This document shows positions 1 to 5,964 of a DNA stretch of 14,617 nt, one piece after another (the stretch's first letter is position 1; each line of letters starts with the position of its first letter). This stretch comes from Streptosporangiaceae bacterium (GTDB taxonomy: Bacteria; Actinomycetota; Actinomycetes; Streptosporangiales; Streptosporangiaceae). A program made the position numbers and the translations under genes. The stretch lies in NCBI GenBank assembly GCA_030041195.1, contig JASHOI010000171.1, positions 1-14,617 on the forward strand. Direction: 5' to 3'. The notes beneath the pieces were generated by a model. The model worked only from the letters and a program-made list of their open reading frames with translations. It was not told the DNA's origin and made no database searches.

Positions 1-1
1 T

Positions 2-220
2 GACCGGATGGTGGCGGCGGGGTTGTTGACGCGGGATCGGGCGGCGGCGAGCCGGCGGGAGGTTGTGCTGGTTCCGACGGAGTCGGGGCGGCGGCTGGCG
101 GAGTGGGTGCGGGGTCGCCGTCGGGCGGCGTTGGGTGAGGTGCTGGCGGCGATGTCGCCGGATGGGCGGGAGGCGCTGGCGCGGGGGCTGGCCGAGCTGT
201 CGGGCGCCGAAGGGTTCTAG
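2..220 (+). CDS. MarR-family transcriptional regulator, C-terminal part (5' end outside window)
   Basis: The reading frame is open from the left edge and stops at TAG 218-220, giving 72 visible residues. They begin DRMVAAGLLTRD, the end of a MarR recognition helix leading into the wing. A wing-like strand (SRREVVLVPTESGRRL) and a long C-terminal dimerisation helix follow. MarR proteins are dimeric winged-helix DNA-binding regulators, often repressors that respond to phenolics or other small ligands. The N-terminal dimerisation helices and most of the HTH lie outside the window. Target genes cannot be inferred because the upstream neighbour is not visible. The tandem 35-bp repeats start at the base after the stop. 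The family call is fairly safe; any ligand or target is unknown. Confidence 0.8.
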   Translation, partial: DRMVAAGLLTRDRAAASRREVVLVPTESGRRLAEWVRGRRRAALGEVLAAMSPDGREALARGLAELSGAEGF

Positions 221-325
221 CCCGCCCAGCAGAACCACCTTGGAACGTTTGGCCGCCCGCCCAGCCAAACCACCTTCGGGCGTTTGGCCGCCCGCCCAGC
301 AAAACCGCCTCGGGGCGTGGGATGC
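221..325. repeat. Three tandem 35-bp units directly after the MarR stop
   Basis: Units lie at 221-255, 256-290 and 291-325. Units 1 and 2 share the frame CCCGCCCAGC-n-AAACCACCTT-n-CGTTTGGCCG with a few substitutions. Unit 3 matches over its first two thirds and then diverges. The middle unit contains a perfect 6-bp stem, CGGGCG (277-282) and CGCCCG (289-294), with a TTTGGC loop; unit 1 has lost one arm. The array has no unique spacers. It may be an extragenic repeat that doubles as a terminator for the MarR gene, but there is no U-tract. Confidence 0.7.
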
Positions 326-528
326 GGTGATCGTGCCGGGGGCCCGGTGCTCGTCTCGCCGGCGCGGGACGAGATCCGGATGTTCGGGCGCAATCCCGCT
401 CACTTAGTGCCGCGCTGGGCGGTTCGGCTGGCAGCGTTCCGGTGTGGCGGCCGGTGACGGGGGGCTGCGCCGTTCCATGCGTACCGCCGGTCCCGCCAGC
501 CCCAGCCGACGCCCGATCGGATATTCGA
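326..528. other. Stretch without a supported gene
   Basis: This is part of the gene-free interval 221-931. I see no ORF with a ribosome-binding site and family resemblance. A short frame (GTG 317, stop 455-457, 46 codons) reads like protein (for example DEIRMFGRNPAHLVPRW). It has no Shine-Dalgarno sequence and I do not recognise it, so it may be a gene remnant. The rest of the interval is covered by the palindrome, the decayed PfpI-type gene and the tandem duplication listed separately. Confidence 0.5.
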
Positions 529-589
529 TTTCCATGATCTGGGTGGCTGAGTACCGTATAGCGGTATTAATCAACCAAGATCATGGAAA
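529..589. repeat. 61-bp nested palindromic element
   Basis: Perfect 12-bp inverted arms, TTTCCATGATCT (529-540) and AGATCATGGAAA (578-589), enclose 37 bases. The inner part is AT-richer than the surroundings and holds a second hairpin, TACCG (552-556) with CGGTA (562-566). Pairing continues in patches beyond the arms (GGT 542-544 with ACC 574-576). The symmetry is too long to be chance. It could be a palindromic interspersed repeat, a MITE-like remnant or an operator. It lies immediately upstream of the decayed PfpI-type gene. Confidence 0.75.
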
Positions 590-620
590 CCCGGCCGCTT
601 GGGCGGCAAGGCCTTAAAGG

Positions 621-885
621 TACGCGGCGCACCTGGACCGGAGCGCCACGATGGCCGTTGACGTGCCGGTCGGCGAGTCCCGCGCGGAGACTAGGCGGGC
701 CTGGTGCTGCCCGGCGGGGTGGCCAACCCCGGCCAGCTGCGAGCCGACCCGGCGGTCGCCTTCGCCCCGAGGCGAGCCGGTCGTGGTGTGCGAGGACGGC
801 CGAACACGCTGGTGACCAGCAGGTGCCCGCTAGATCTTCCGGTCTTCTGCGATTCGCTCGTCAGCGTCTTCGCCAAGGGCCGCGA
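621..885 (+). pseudogene. Decayed DJ-1/PfpI-family (type 1 glutamine amidotransferase-like) gene
   Basis: Fragments of a PfpI-type protein lie in the right order but in different frames. Frame 3 gives HLDRSATMAVDVPVGES from 630. Frame 2 gives LVLPGGVANPGQLRADPAVAF from about 701. Frame 3 returns with GEPVVVCEDG near 771-798. After the loss of about one base in EDG-PNTLVTS, frame 2 resumes with PNTLVTSRCPLDLPVFCDSLVSVFAKG to about 885. In intact family members the nucleophile-elbow segment (a Cys-His region) sits between the DPxAVAF and VVVCEDG parts; here it is deleted. The 5' portion is unrecognisable, with an in-frame TAA at 615-617. The product cannot be a functional PfpI-type hydrolase. 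The family assignment is from memory of conserved motifs and was not searched. Confidence 0.75.
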
Positions 886-935
886 CCGAGGATGGGTGGG
901 ACCTAAGCCGCGACTGAAAGATGGGCGCGACCTAA
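879..935. repeat. Imperfect tandem duplication of about 29 bp
   Basis: Copy 1 (879-906) and copy 2 (907-935) both run GCCGCGAC-n-GA-n-GATGGG-n-GACCTAA, with a one-base length difference and a few substitutions. Copy 2 contains the stop codon of the leftward STAS gene (932-934), so the duplication touches the end of a live gene. Copy 1 overlaps the end of the PfpI-type remnant. It is probably a slippage or small-duplication product. Confidence 0.65.
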
Positions 936-1411
936 ATGGTCAGCCCGTGCTTCCGGCACCACTCCGCGGTGGGGAGGCCCTCGGCCGCGATGGCCGCCTG
1001 CCAGTGCGCGTCGGTACGGACCGCTTCCTGGAGCGTCGGGTACAGCCCGAAGACGTTATCAAGGCCAGTGATCCGGAAGATCCGGAGGATCCGGTCGGTG
1101 TTGTTCACGAGCATCAGTGACCCCTCCTGGACGCGCAGCCGCTTGAGGCTGCCGACCAGGGCGCCTAGCCCGGTCGAGTCGAGGAACGTCACGCCGCGCA
1201 GGTCGGCGATGATGTGCAGGGCGCCTTCGTCGACAAGATGGATCACGCGCTCGCGAAGCCGCGGAACGGTGTAAACGTCGATCTCGCCGGCAACCCGCAG
1301 CACGGCGCAGCCGCCGCCAGCGGTGAAGGACTCCAGATGAATGGGCTGCGCGTAGGTTTCCATGTCTAGATGCCGGTTTCCCGGCAGTACGCCTCCTGTC
1401 ATCATCAGCAT
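932..1411 (-). CDS. STAS-domain anti-anti-sigma factor (anti-sigma factor antagonist)
   Basis: The 159-residue product carries an STAS domain at about residues 22-130. It shows the strand VLRVAGEIDV (38-47) and the phospho-acceptor motif DLRGVTFLDSTGLGALV (70-86), in which Ser79 is the expected site phosphorylated by a partner anti-sigma kinase. In this family the unphosphorylated protein binds an RsbW-like anti-sigma kinase and releases a sigma factor. A tail of about 28 residues (TDAHWQAAIAAEG..., with AEWCRKH) extends past the domain. No kinase gene is adjacent, so the partner is encoded elsewhere. The start is uncertain. ATG 1411 fits the promoter at 1436-1464 but lacks a Shine-Dalgarno. 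AGGAGG at 1392-1397 precedes an in-frame CTG (1387). ATG 1363 (METYAQ) begins just ahead of the domain. Confidence 0.9.
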   Translation of the reverse strand: MLMMTGGVLPGNRHLDMETYAQPIHLESFTAGGGCAVLRVAGEIDVYTVPRLRERVIHLVDEGALHIIADLRGVTFLDSTGLGALVGSLKRLRVQEGSLMLVNNTDRILRIFRITGLDNVFGLYPTLQEAVRTDAHWQAAIAAEGLPTAEWCRKHGLTI

Positions 1412-1435
1412 TGACGACGGAATCTATGTAGATAC

Positions 1436-1464
1436 ACTATGGCCTTCATGGTGATTATTGTCAA
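1436..1464 (-). promoter_or_regulatory. Sigma-70-type promoter of the STAS gene
   Basis: On the minus strand a perfect -35 TTGACA (1459-1464) is followed by a 17-bp spacer and CATAGT (1436-1441), a 4/6 match to TATAAT. Transcription would begin near 1429, leaving a leader of about 18 nt before ATG 1411. The region is conspicuously AT-rich. A small inverted repeat ATCTA-TG-TAGAT (1422-1433) covers the predicted start site and could be an operator. Confidence 0.6.
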
Positions 1465-1478
1465 TTACTAAATTGCGA

Positions 1479-1498
1479 TGTCATCATGAGGAATGACA
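1479..1498. promoter_or_regulatory. Inverted repeat before the XRE gene (candidate operator)
   Basis: Perfect 6-bp arms TGTCAT (1479-1484) and ATGACA (1493-1498) are separated by 8 bases. The repeat ends just before the ribosome-binding site of the XRE-type regulator. Such sites are often used for autorepression; this is inference from position and symmetry only. Confidence 0.4.
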
Positions 1499-1511
1499 AG
1501 AGGGAGCGAGC

Positions 1512-1973
1512 ATGCGGGTTGAGACGGCCATAGGCAAGCAGATCGCGCGCTTCCGGGAGATGCGGCAGATGTCACTTACCGAGCTGGGCGAGGCCGTGGG
1601 ACGTTACCTGGACAAGCCCTGGAGCCGCCAGGCCGTGCACCAGGCCGAGCGCGGGCGCCGCGCGTTCACAGCGGCCGAGCTGGCCGCCCTTGCCCTCGCG
1701 CTCGATACCTCGGTCCCGGCGCTGTTCCTCGCCGACGCTGACCAGATCGACCTGCCCGCCGCGAGCGTGCCGGCCGAGGACTACCGCGCGATCCTGCTGT
1801 ACGCGGGCAACGACGCCCCTCTGGATGGGGTCGAGGAGCTCCTCGTGGCGCTGCACGACATCGGCGAGGTGCTGTCGCGGCCCACCCTGGCCCGGCTGGC
1901 GAAGATCGGCGGGGTGGCGGAGCAGGTGGCCGGCGCCGCGACAGGAAATCCGGCGGCTATCGGGCCTGGCTGA
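1512..1973 (+). CDS. XRE-family helix-turn-helix transcriptional regulator
   Basis: A 153-residue protein starts at ATG 1512, with GAGGGAG at 1500-1506 as ribosome-binding site. Residues about 8-70 form an XRE/Cro-type HTH: IARFREMRQMSLTELGEAVG, then SRQAVHQAERGRRAF as recognition segment, then an ALALDTSVPALFL closing helix. The remaining half (about 80-153) is helical (GVEELLVALHDIGEVL, LARLAKIGGVAEQVAG) and matches no ligand domain that I recognise; it could mediate oligomerisation. The gene is divergent from the STAS gene across a 100-bp AT-rich region with inverted repeats, so it may regulate itself and perhaps that neighbour. Its last 17 bases overlap the convergent AraC-type gene. The HTH call is secure; the target is unknown. 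Confidence 0.85.
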   Translation: MRVETAIGKQIARFREMRQMSLTELGEAVGRYLDKPWSRQAVHQAERGRRAFTAAELAALALALDTSVPALFLADADQIDLPAASVPAEDYRAILLYAGNDAPLDGVEELLVALHDIGEVLSRPTLARLAKIGGVAEQVAGAATGNPAAIGPG

Positions 1974-2910
1974 AGGTGCGGCGGTAGGCCTGCGGCGTGG
2001 TCCTGTACCTGCTGGCGAAGTGCCGCCGGAGCATCAGCGGGGCCATACCGCACTCCGACGCGATCTGCTCGACATTGAGGCTCGTGTGCTCGAGCAGTTC
2101 CTGGGCCCGATTGAGGCGCTGCCCGATCAGCCACTGATGCGGCGTCGTCCCGGTGCGGGCCGCGAACTGGCGGGCGAAGTTTCTCGGTGACATCAGCGCG
2201 CGCGCAGCAAGGTCATCGACGCTGATCGGCTCGCTCAGGTGCTGCAGCGTCCACTGGTGCAGCGCGGCGAGGTTCGCCGGATCCGCAGCCTCGTCGACGA
2301 TCACGGGGACGTACTGCGCCTGGCCGCCGTCGCGGTGCGGGGGCACGACCATGCCGCGCGCGACCGCGTTCGCCACGGCCGCGCCGTGCTCCAGGCGGAG
2401 CAGGTGCAAGCAGGCATCGATGCCGGCTGCCGTGCCGGCGCTGGTGATCACCGGGCCGTCGGCCACGTAGAGCACGCCGGGATCCACGTCGACCGCCGGA
2501 TACCGGCTGGCAAGCTCGTCGGCCCACTTCCAGTGGGTGGTGGCCCGGCGGCCGTCGAGCAGTCCGGCGGCGGCAAGCACGAACGCGCCGGTGCACTGGC
2601 TGAGCACCCGTCCGCCGCGTTCGGTGATCGCGCGCAGGGCCTCGAGCACGGACGCGGACGGCAGCGTGTCGGTCTGGTCCCAGCAGATGACGATGCCCAG
2701 ATCGGCCTCGCTGAGCCGGTCCAGGCCCGCGTTCACGACGACCGGCAGGCCCACATCGGTGCGGAGCACGCCCGGCGCTTCCGCGGTGAGCGTGTAGTCG
2801 TAGCTGGGCAGACCCTCCGCGCTTCGGTCGCGGCCGAAGATCTCCGCAGTCACCCCGAGGCCGAACGTGGACATCCCCTCGTAGGCCAGAACCGCGACCG
2901 ATGAGATCAT
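1957..2910 (-). CDS. GlxA/FtrA-type AraC-family regulator with an N-terminal DJ-1/PfpI-like domain
   Basis: The 317-residue protein has a DJ-1/PfpI-like sensor domain (about 3-190) and a C-terminal AraC double HTH (about 215-313). The first part includes GGRVLSQCTGAFVLAAAGLLDGR with Cys106 at the nucleophile-elbow position, then GPVITSAGTAAGIDACLHLL and the family signature MVVPPHRDGGQAQYV (187-201). The HTH part carries SVDDLAARALMSPRNFARQF and VEQIASECGM...LRRHFASRYRTTPQAYRR. GlxA-type regulators use the PfpI-like fold for ligand sensing rather than proteolysis; known members control catabolism of quaternary amines and related compounds. ATG 2910 is the start and has no Shine-Dalgarno, so the transcript may be leaderless. 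The divergent EamA exporter is the most likely target. The ligand is unknown. Confidence 0.92.
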   Translation of the reverse strand: MISSVAVLAYEGMSTFGLGVTAEIFGRDRSAEGLPSYDYTLTAEAPGVLRTDVGLPVVVNAGLDRLSEADLGIVICWDQTDTLPSASVLEALRAITERGGRVLSQCTGAFVLAAAGLLDGRRATTHWKWADELASRYPAVDVDPGVLYVADGPVITSAGTAAGIDACLHLLRLEHGAAVANAVARGMVVPPHRDGGQAQYVPVIVDEAADPANLAALHQWTLQHLSEPISVDDLAARALMSPRNFARQFAARTGTTPHQWLIGQRLNRAQELLEHTSLNVEQIASECGMAPLMLRRHFASRYRTTPQAYRRTFSQAR

Positions 2911-2911
2911 C

Positions 2912-2956
2912 TACCTAGTGTGGCAGGAAAATACCTAGAGATGTCAATCCTGCCAC
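2912..2956. promoter_or_regulatory. Shared GlxA/EamA control region: 9-bp inverted repeat and 20-bp-spaced direct repeat
   Basis: GTGGCAGGA (2920-2928) and TCCTGCCAC (2948-2956) are perfect inverted arms with a 19-bp spacer. TACCTAG occurs twice on the plus strand at 2912-2918 and 2932-2938, exactly 20 bp apart, about two helical turns. On the minus strand TTGACA (2942-2947) with CACACT (2917-2922, 19-bp spacing) could be the promoter of the AraC-type gene. It would start at about base 2910, the A of its ATG. Direct repeats about 20 bp apart are typical of AraC-family binding. Confidence 0.6.
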
Positions 2957-2991
2957 TCCTCGTCCGCGGCCAGGCCGGCAATGTTGGATAG

Positions 2992-4116
2992 ATGGGACGA
3001 AACAGCACCGCGGTCCTCCCGGGCACCGCGGGCGAGTGCCGGGGAGCGGCCCGGGCCAGCGTGGCCGCCCGGGCCGCCCTGCTCGTGGTCTGGGTGGTCT
3101 GGGGCTCGACGTTCGTCGCCATCCGGGTCGGGGTCGAGAGCATCCCGCCCCTGGCCATGGCGTCGCTGCGGTATCTGGCCGCGGGCGCGCTGCTGTTCCC
3201 GGTCGCCAGCCGCGGCGGCGGGCCCCGGTTGCGTGCTGCCGACCGCCCGAGGCCCGCTCAATGGCTGGGCATGGCGGCGGTCGGGACGATGCTGCTTGCC
3301 TTTGGCAACGGCGCTGCCTGCTACGCCGAGCAGACCCTGTCGGCCGGCTTCACCGCCCTGCTGATCGCCACGGTCCCGATCTGGATGGCCGTGGCCGACA
3401 GGGTGATCAATCGCCGCGCCATCTCCCGGCTCGGCTGGCTCGCGCTCGGCATCGGGGCGGCGGGAGTCGCGATCCTGTGCCGGCCGCGGGGGCACGAGTC
3501 GCTGCTCCCGGTGCTGGTCGTGCTCGGCGGCAGCCTCAGCTGGGGAACCGGCTCGGTGCTGGCTGGGCGGCTGCCCGCGCCATCCCGCCCACTGCTGGGC
3601 AGCGCCATGGAGATGCTGACCGGCGGGGCGGTGCTGGCCGGGCTCGCGGCAGCGACCGGCGAGCTGACCCGCTTCGATCCCGGCCACATCAGTGGCCGCT
3701 CGTGGCTCGCGCTGCTGTACCTGATCGGCCCCGGCTCGCTGCTGGCGATGAGCTGCTACGTGATCGCGCTGCGCAGCTTGCCGACGGCGACGGTTTCCAC
3801 CTACGCCTACGTGAACCCGGTGGTCGCCGTCGCCCTCGGCACACTGCTGCTCGGCGAGCGCCTCACGCTCATCGCCACGTTCGGCGGCGCGGTGGTGCTC
3901 GTCTCCGTGGTGCTGCTGCTCACCAGCCGGTCCCGCCAGCCGGCTGACGCCCGGCGCGCCGTGGCTACAGCGCGACGAGCTGATCCAGCAGAGCGCGGTA
4001 GCTCCGCAGGGTGTTGCGCAGGTCCTCGGTGTCGACGCCGTCGCGCTCCCACCCGCCGCGCAGCCCGTTTTCGCGCTGCTTGGCGTTGGCCACGATCGTG
4101 TCGATCACCTCGCTGA
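2992..4116 (+). CDS. EamA-family (drug/metabolite transporter superfamily) exporter
   Basis: Residues about 26-312 form the usual ten-helix, two-repeat EamA permease. Repeat 1 begins ALLVVWVVWGSTFVAIRVGV and holds PPLAMASLRYLAAG. Repeat 2 ends with ATVSTYAYVNPVVAVALGTLLLGERLT, the classical EamA signature. Such proteins export amino acids, nucleobases, drugs or other metabolites; the substrate cannot be read here. ATG 2992 directly follows an in-frame TAG and has no Shine-Dalgarno. Family members usually end near residue 310. Here the frame continues to 374 with an Arg/Ala/Cys-rich tail of low-complexity character, whose last 50 codons are antisense to the next gene. A +1 shift near 3930 would instead end the protein at 3947. 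The tail may therefore be an artefact or a recent stop loss. The divergent GlxA-type regulator probably controls it. Confidence 0.9.
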   Translation: MGRNSTAVLPGTAGECRGAARASVAARAALLVVWVVWGSTFVAIRVGVESIPPLAMASLRYLAAGALLFPVASRGGGPRLRAADRPRPAQWLGMAAVGTMLLAFGNGAACYAEQTLSAGFTALLIATVPIWMAVADRVINRRAISRLGWLALGIGAAGVAILCRPRGHESLLPVLVVLGGSLSWGTGSVLAGRLPAPSRPLLGSAMEMLTGGAVLAGLAAATGELTRFDPGHISGRSWLALLYLIGPGSLLAMSCYVIALRSLPTATVSTYAYVNPVVAVALGTLLLGERLTLIATFGGAVVLVSVVLLLTSRSRQPADARRAVATARRADPAERGSSAGCCAGPRCRRRRAPTRRAARFRAAWRWPRSCRSPR

Positions 4117-4519
4117 CGAGTGTGGCGGCGCTGGTGACCGAGCCACGGGGGTCATCGACGAACGTGGCCTGGATGGCCGCCCACCGCTGGTGCACCTGAT
4201 CCGGATCGCCGGCCATCTGAGTGCTCTCCGGCGCCCCGGAACGGCCGGCGGCCTCCGCGGGAACGGGCTCCGCCGCGATGACCTCGGCCGGAGCGGTATC
4301 GGGGTGGGTGTCGTCCTCTGCCTCGTCCGGCTCGGAAACCTCGGCGATGATGACCTCGTTGTCCTCGTCGTTGTCCTCGTCGGCGAGGTCGGGCCGGTCA
4401 TTCAGCTCGTTCTGATCGTTCTTGCCCGGCTCATTCTGGTAGCCATTGACCGGCTCCCTGGGTTCGTCGGCGTCGGCTGCCGTCGCGTGGACCTCCTGGG
4501 CCTCAGCATCGTTGGTCAT
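3965..4519 (-). CDS. Acidic conserved hypothetical protein with helical C-terminal domain
   Basis: A 184-residue product from ATG 4519, preceded by AAAGAGGGA. The frame is open to 4615, but the upstream part is made of repeats and lacks such a site. The first 110 residues are low-complexity and strongly acidic (Asp, Glu, Asn, Pro, Ala), probably disordered. The last 75 residues look like a folded helical domain: HQRWAAIQATFVDDPRGSV, then TLVSEVIDTIVANAKQREN, then DTEDLRNTLRSYRALLDQLV. I recall this FVDDPRGSV...TEDLR...YR pattern from uncharacterised actinobacterial proteins but know no function. No signal peptide or membrane helix is seen. The gene converges on the EamA gene and overlaps its frame by 152 bases. 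It may have its own promoter between 4520 and 4731. Confidence 0.8.
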   Translation of the reverse strand: MTNDAEAQEVHATAADADEPREPVNGYQNEPGKNDQNELNDRPDLADEDNDEDNEVIIAEVSEPDEAEDDTHPDTAPAEVIAAEPVPAEAAGRSGAPESTQMAGDPDQVHQRWAAIQATFVDDPRGSVTSAATLVSEVIDTIVANAKQRENGLRGGWERDGVDTEDLRNTLRSYRALLDQLVAL

Positions 4520-4540
4520 GGTCCCTCTTTCTCCGGCCGG

Positions 4541-4600
4541 CGCGGTGGCGCCGGACTGGTCGACGCGGTGGCCTCGGACTGACGCGGTGGCGCCGGACTG
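4541..4600. repeat. Three copies of an 18-bp unit in the leader of the acidic-protein gene
   Basis: CGCGGTGGCGCCGGACTG occurs at 4541-4558 and 4583-4600, and with two substitutions at 4564-4581. Spacing is 23 and 19 bases, so the copies are not kept in one reading frame, which argues against a coding role. They lie just upstream of the ribosome-binding site of the leftward gene. Each copy contains the self-complementary core GGCGCC (GGCCTC in the middle one). Confidence 0.7.
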
Positions 4601-4731
4601 ACGGTCGCCGCACAAGCCGTTGTTCCACTACCGGGGAGTGACCGGGCTAAACCAGTCCGTATTGGGGCGCCGACCCGTGCCCGCTGCCTGGAGATGACCC
4701 GCGCCGGCGGCGGAATCCGGCCGTGTCGGTG

Positions 4732-5964
4732 TCAGCGCCGCGCGTCGCGGCTGTCGGCGGCGGAATCCTCGGCGGCCTGCGGCCGCGGATCCGGGCCAGA
4801 GCCGTCCCGGTCCTCGTCCTCCCCGCCCTCGCCGTTCCCGGAGCCCTCCGTGTGCCCGCGCTGTCCCCTTGAGATCAGCTCGGACAGGGAATGGCGCATC
4901 GCCTGCAGGCCGGATCCCCTCGGCACCTTCAGGCTGACGTATGCGAGGGCCCCGGTCGGGATCGGCAGCCAGAAGTTCACCAGCCGCCAGGCGAGTACGC
5001 CGAGGGTCGCGACGCTCCGGGTCAGCCCGAAGCCGACCAGCAGCACCGGCGTGACCGTGTCGATGATCCCAAGCCCGCCCGGCGTGATCGGGATCGCGCC
5101 GATCACGTTCGCGACCCCGTACGCGGCGAACAGCCCGATCGGGTCCGCGTGCTCGCCGAACGCGGCGATAAAGCACCACAGCGACGCGGCGTCGAGCAGC
5201 CAGTTCAGCGAGGCCCAGGAGAGCGACGAGATGAGCACGGACCGGTTGGTGGCCAGGCCGCGGATCGACGCCGTGGCCTGCAGCGCGATCTGCTCCAGCT
5301 TGTCGCCGCCGACGCCGGGGATGCGCTCGCCGATGGCCCGCAGGATCCGCGCGGCCCGCTTCTCGCCGCGGGTGATGCCGAGGATCAGGATCCCTATCAG
5401 GGCCAGCAGCACCGCCCCGATGATCGCGACCGTCGCGTAGACCGGCTGGAAACCGGACAGCGGGATCGAGATCACCAGCGCGATCCAGAGCAGGACGTTC
5501 AGGACCAGCGTGGACCCCACGCCCTTGGTCGCCATCATCACGCCGACGTCGGTGCCCGGCACGCCCTCGGCGGTGAACAGCTGGTACCCGATGCCGGCGC
5601 TGCCGACCGTCCCGGCCGGGATCACGTGCGCCACCGCGGCCGCGGACAGGTCGATGCGGAACAGACGGGACAGGCTGGGCCGCCCCTCGGCCGGCAGCAG
5701 CACCCGGTTCAGCAGCGCGTAGCAGAACAGGGAGAGGCCCTCGAGGATCAGCCCCGCGACCATCCACCAGACGTTCAGCCTGCCGAGCAGGTAGAAGTCC
5801 TTGCTCGCGCCGACGAGCTCCGGGATGACCAGGTATTCGACGATCAGAGCCAGGATGAGCAGGATCGCCAGCCGGCGTAGCGGACGCCGGGCGGTGCGCA
5901 GCCGGCTTCGCCATCCCCTGGATGGCTTCGTGTTCTGGTCTGCCCTCTCGGCCTGCTCGGTCAA
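4732..5964 (-). CDS. YbhN/UPF0104-type flippase-like integral membrane protein (LPG synthase TM-domain family)
   Basis: I place the start at TTG 5964, which overlaps the stop of the upstream transporter (TTGA), because the frame has no ATG before the first membrane helix. This gives 410 residues. After a basic cytoplasmic stretch (RGWRSRLRTARRPLRRL) there are about eight membrane helices. Family motifs are present: AHVIPAGTVGSAGIGYQLF, then IGAIPITPGGLGIIDTVTPV, and RLVNFWLPIPTGALAYV. This fold is the flippase-like membrane domain of lysylphosphatidylglycerol synthases (MprF), and also occurs alone. No C-terminal aminoacyl-transferase domain is present, so lipid lysinylation is not supported. 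The last 45 residues form an acidic, Gly/Asp-rich cytoplasmic tail. The role is probably lipid or polyprenyl-glycolipid handling, by family only. Confidence 0.85.
   Translation of the reverse strand: MTEQAERADQNTKPSRGWRSRLRTARRPLRRLAILLILALIVEYLVIPELVGASKDFYLLGRLNVWWMVAGLILEGLSLFCYALLNRVLLPAEGRPSLSRLFRIDLSAAAVAHVIPAGTVGSAGIGYQLFTAEGVPGTDVGVMMATKGVGSTLVLNVLLWIALVISIPLSGFQPVYATVAIIGAVLLALIGILILGITRGEKRAARILRAIGERIPGVGGDKLEQIALQATASIRGLATNRSVLISSLSWASLNWLLDAASLWCFIAAFGEHADPIGLFAAYGVANVIGAIPITPGGLGIIDTVTPVLLVGFGLTRSVATLGVLAWRLVNFWLPIPTGALAYVSLKVPRGSGLQAMRHSLSELISRGQRGHTEGSGNGEGGEDEDRDGSGPDPRPQAAEDSAADSRDARR

Noticed and set aside
221..325. CRISPR array
   Set aside because: The 35-bp units are directly adjacent with no spacers, and no cas gene is present.
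317..457. 46-codon frame with protein-like text (DEIRMFGRNPAHLVPRW)
   Set aside because: No ribosome-binding site, no recognisable family and only 46 codons; at best a remnant.
529..589. Intact insertion sequence
   Set aside because: There is no transposase frame near the inverted arms; only 37 bases lie between them.
4628..5914. Open frame of 428 codons on the minus strand
   Set aside because: An alternative frame of the YbhN-type gene; Arg/Gly/Pro-rich and without membrane helices.
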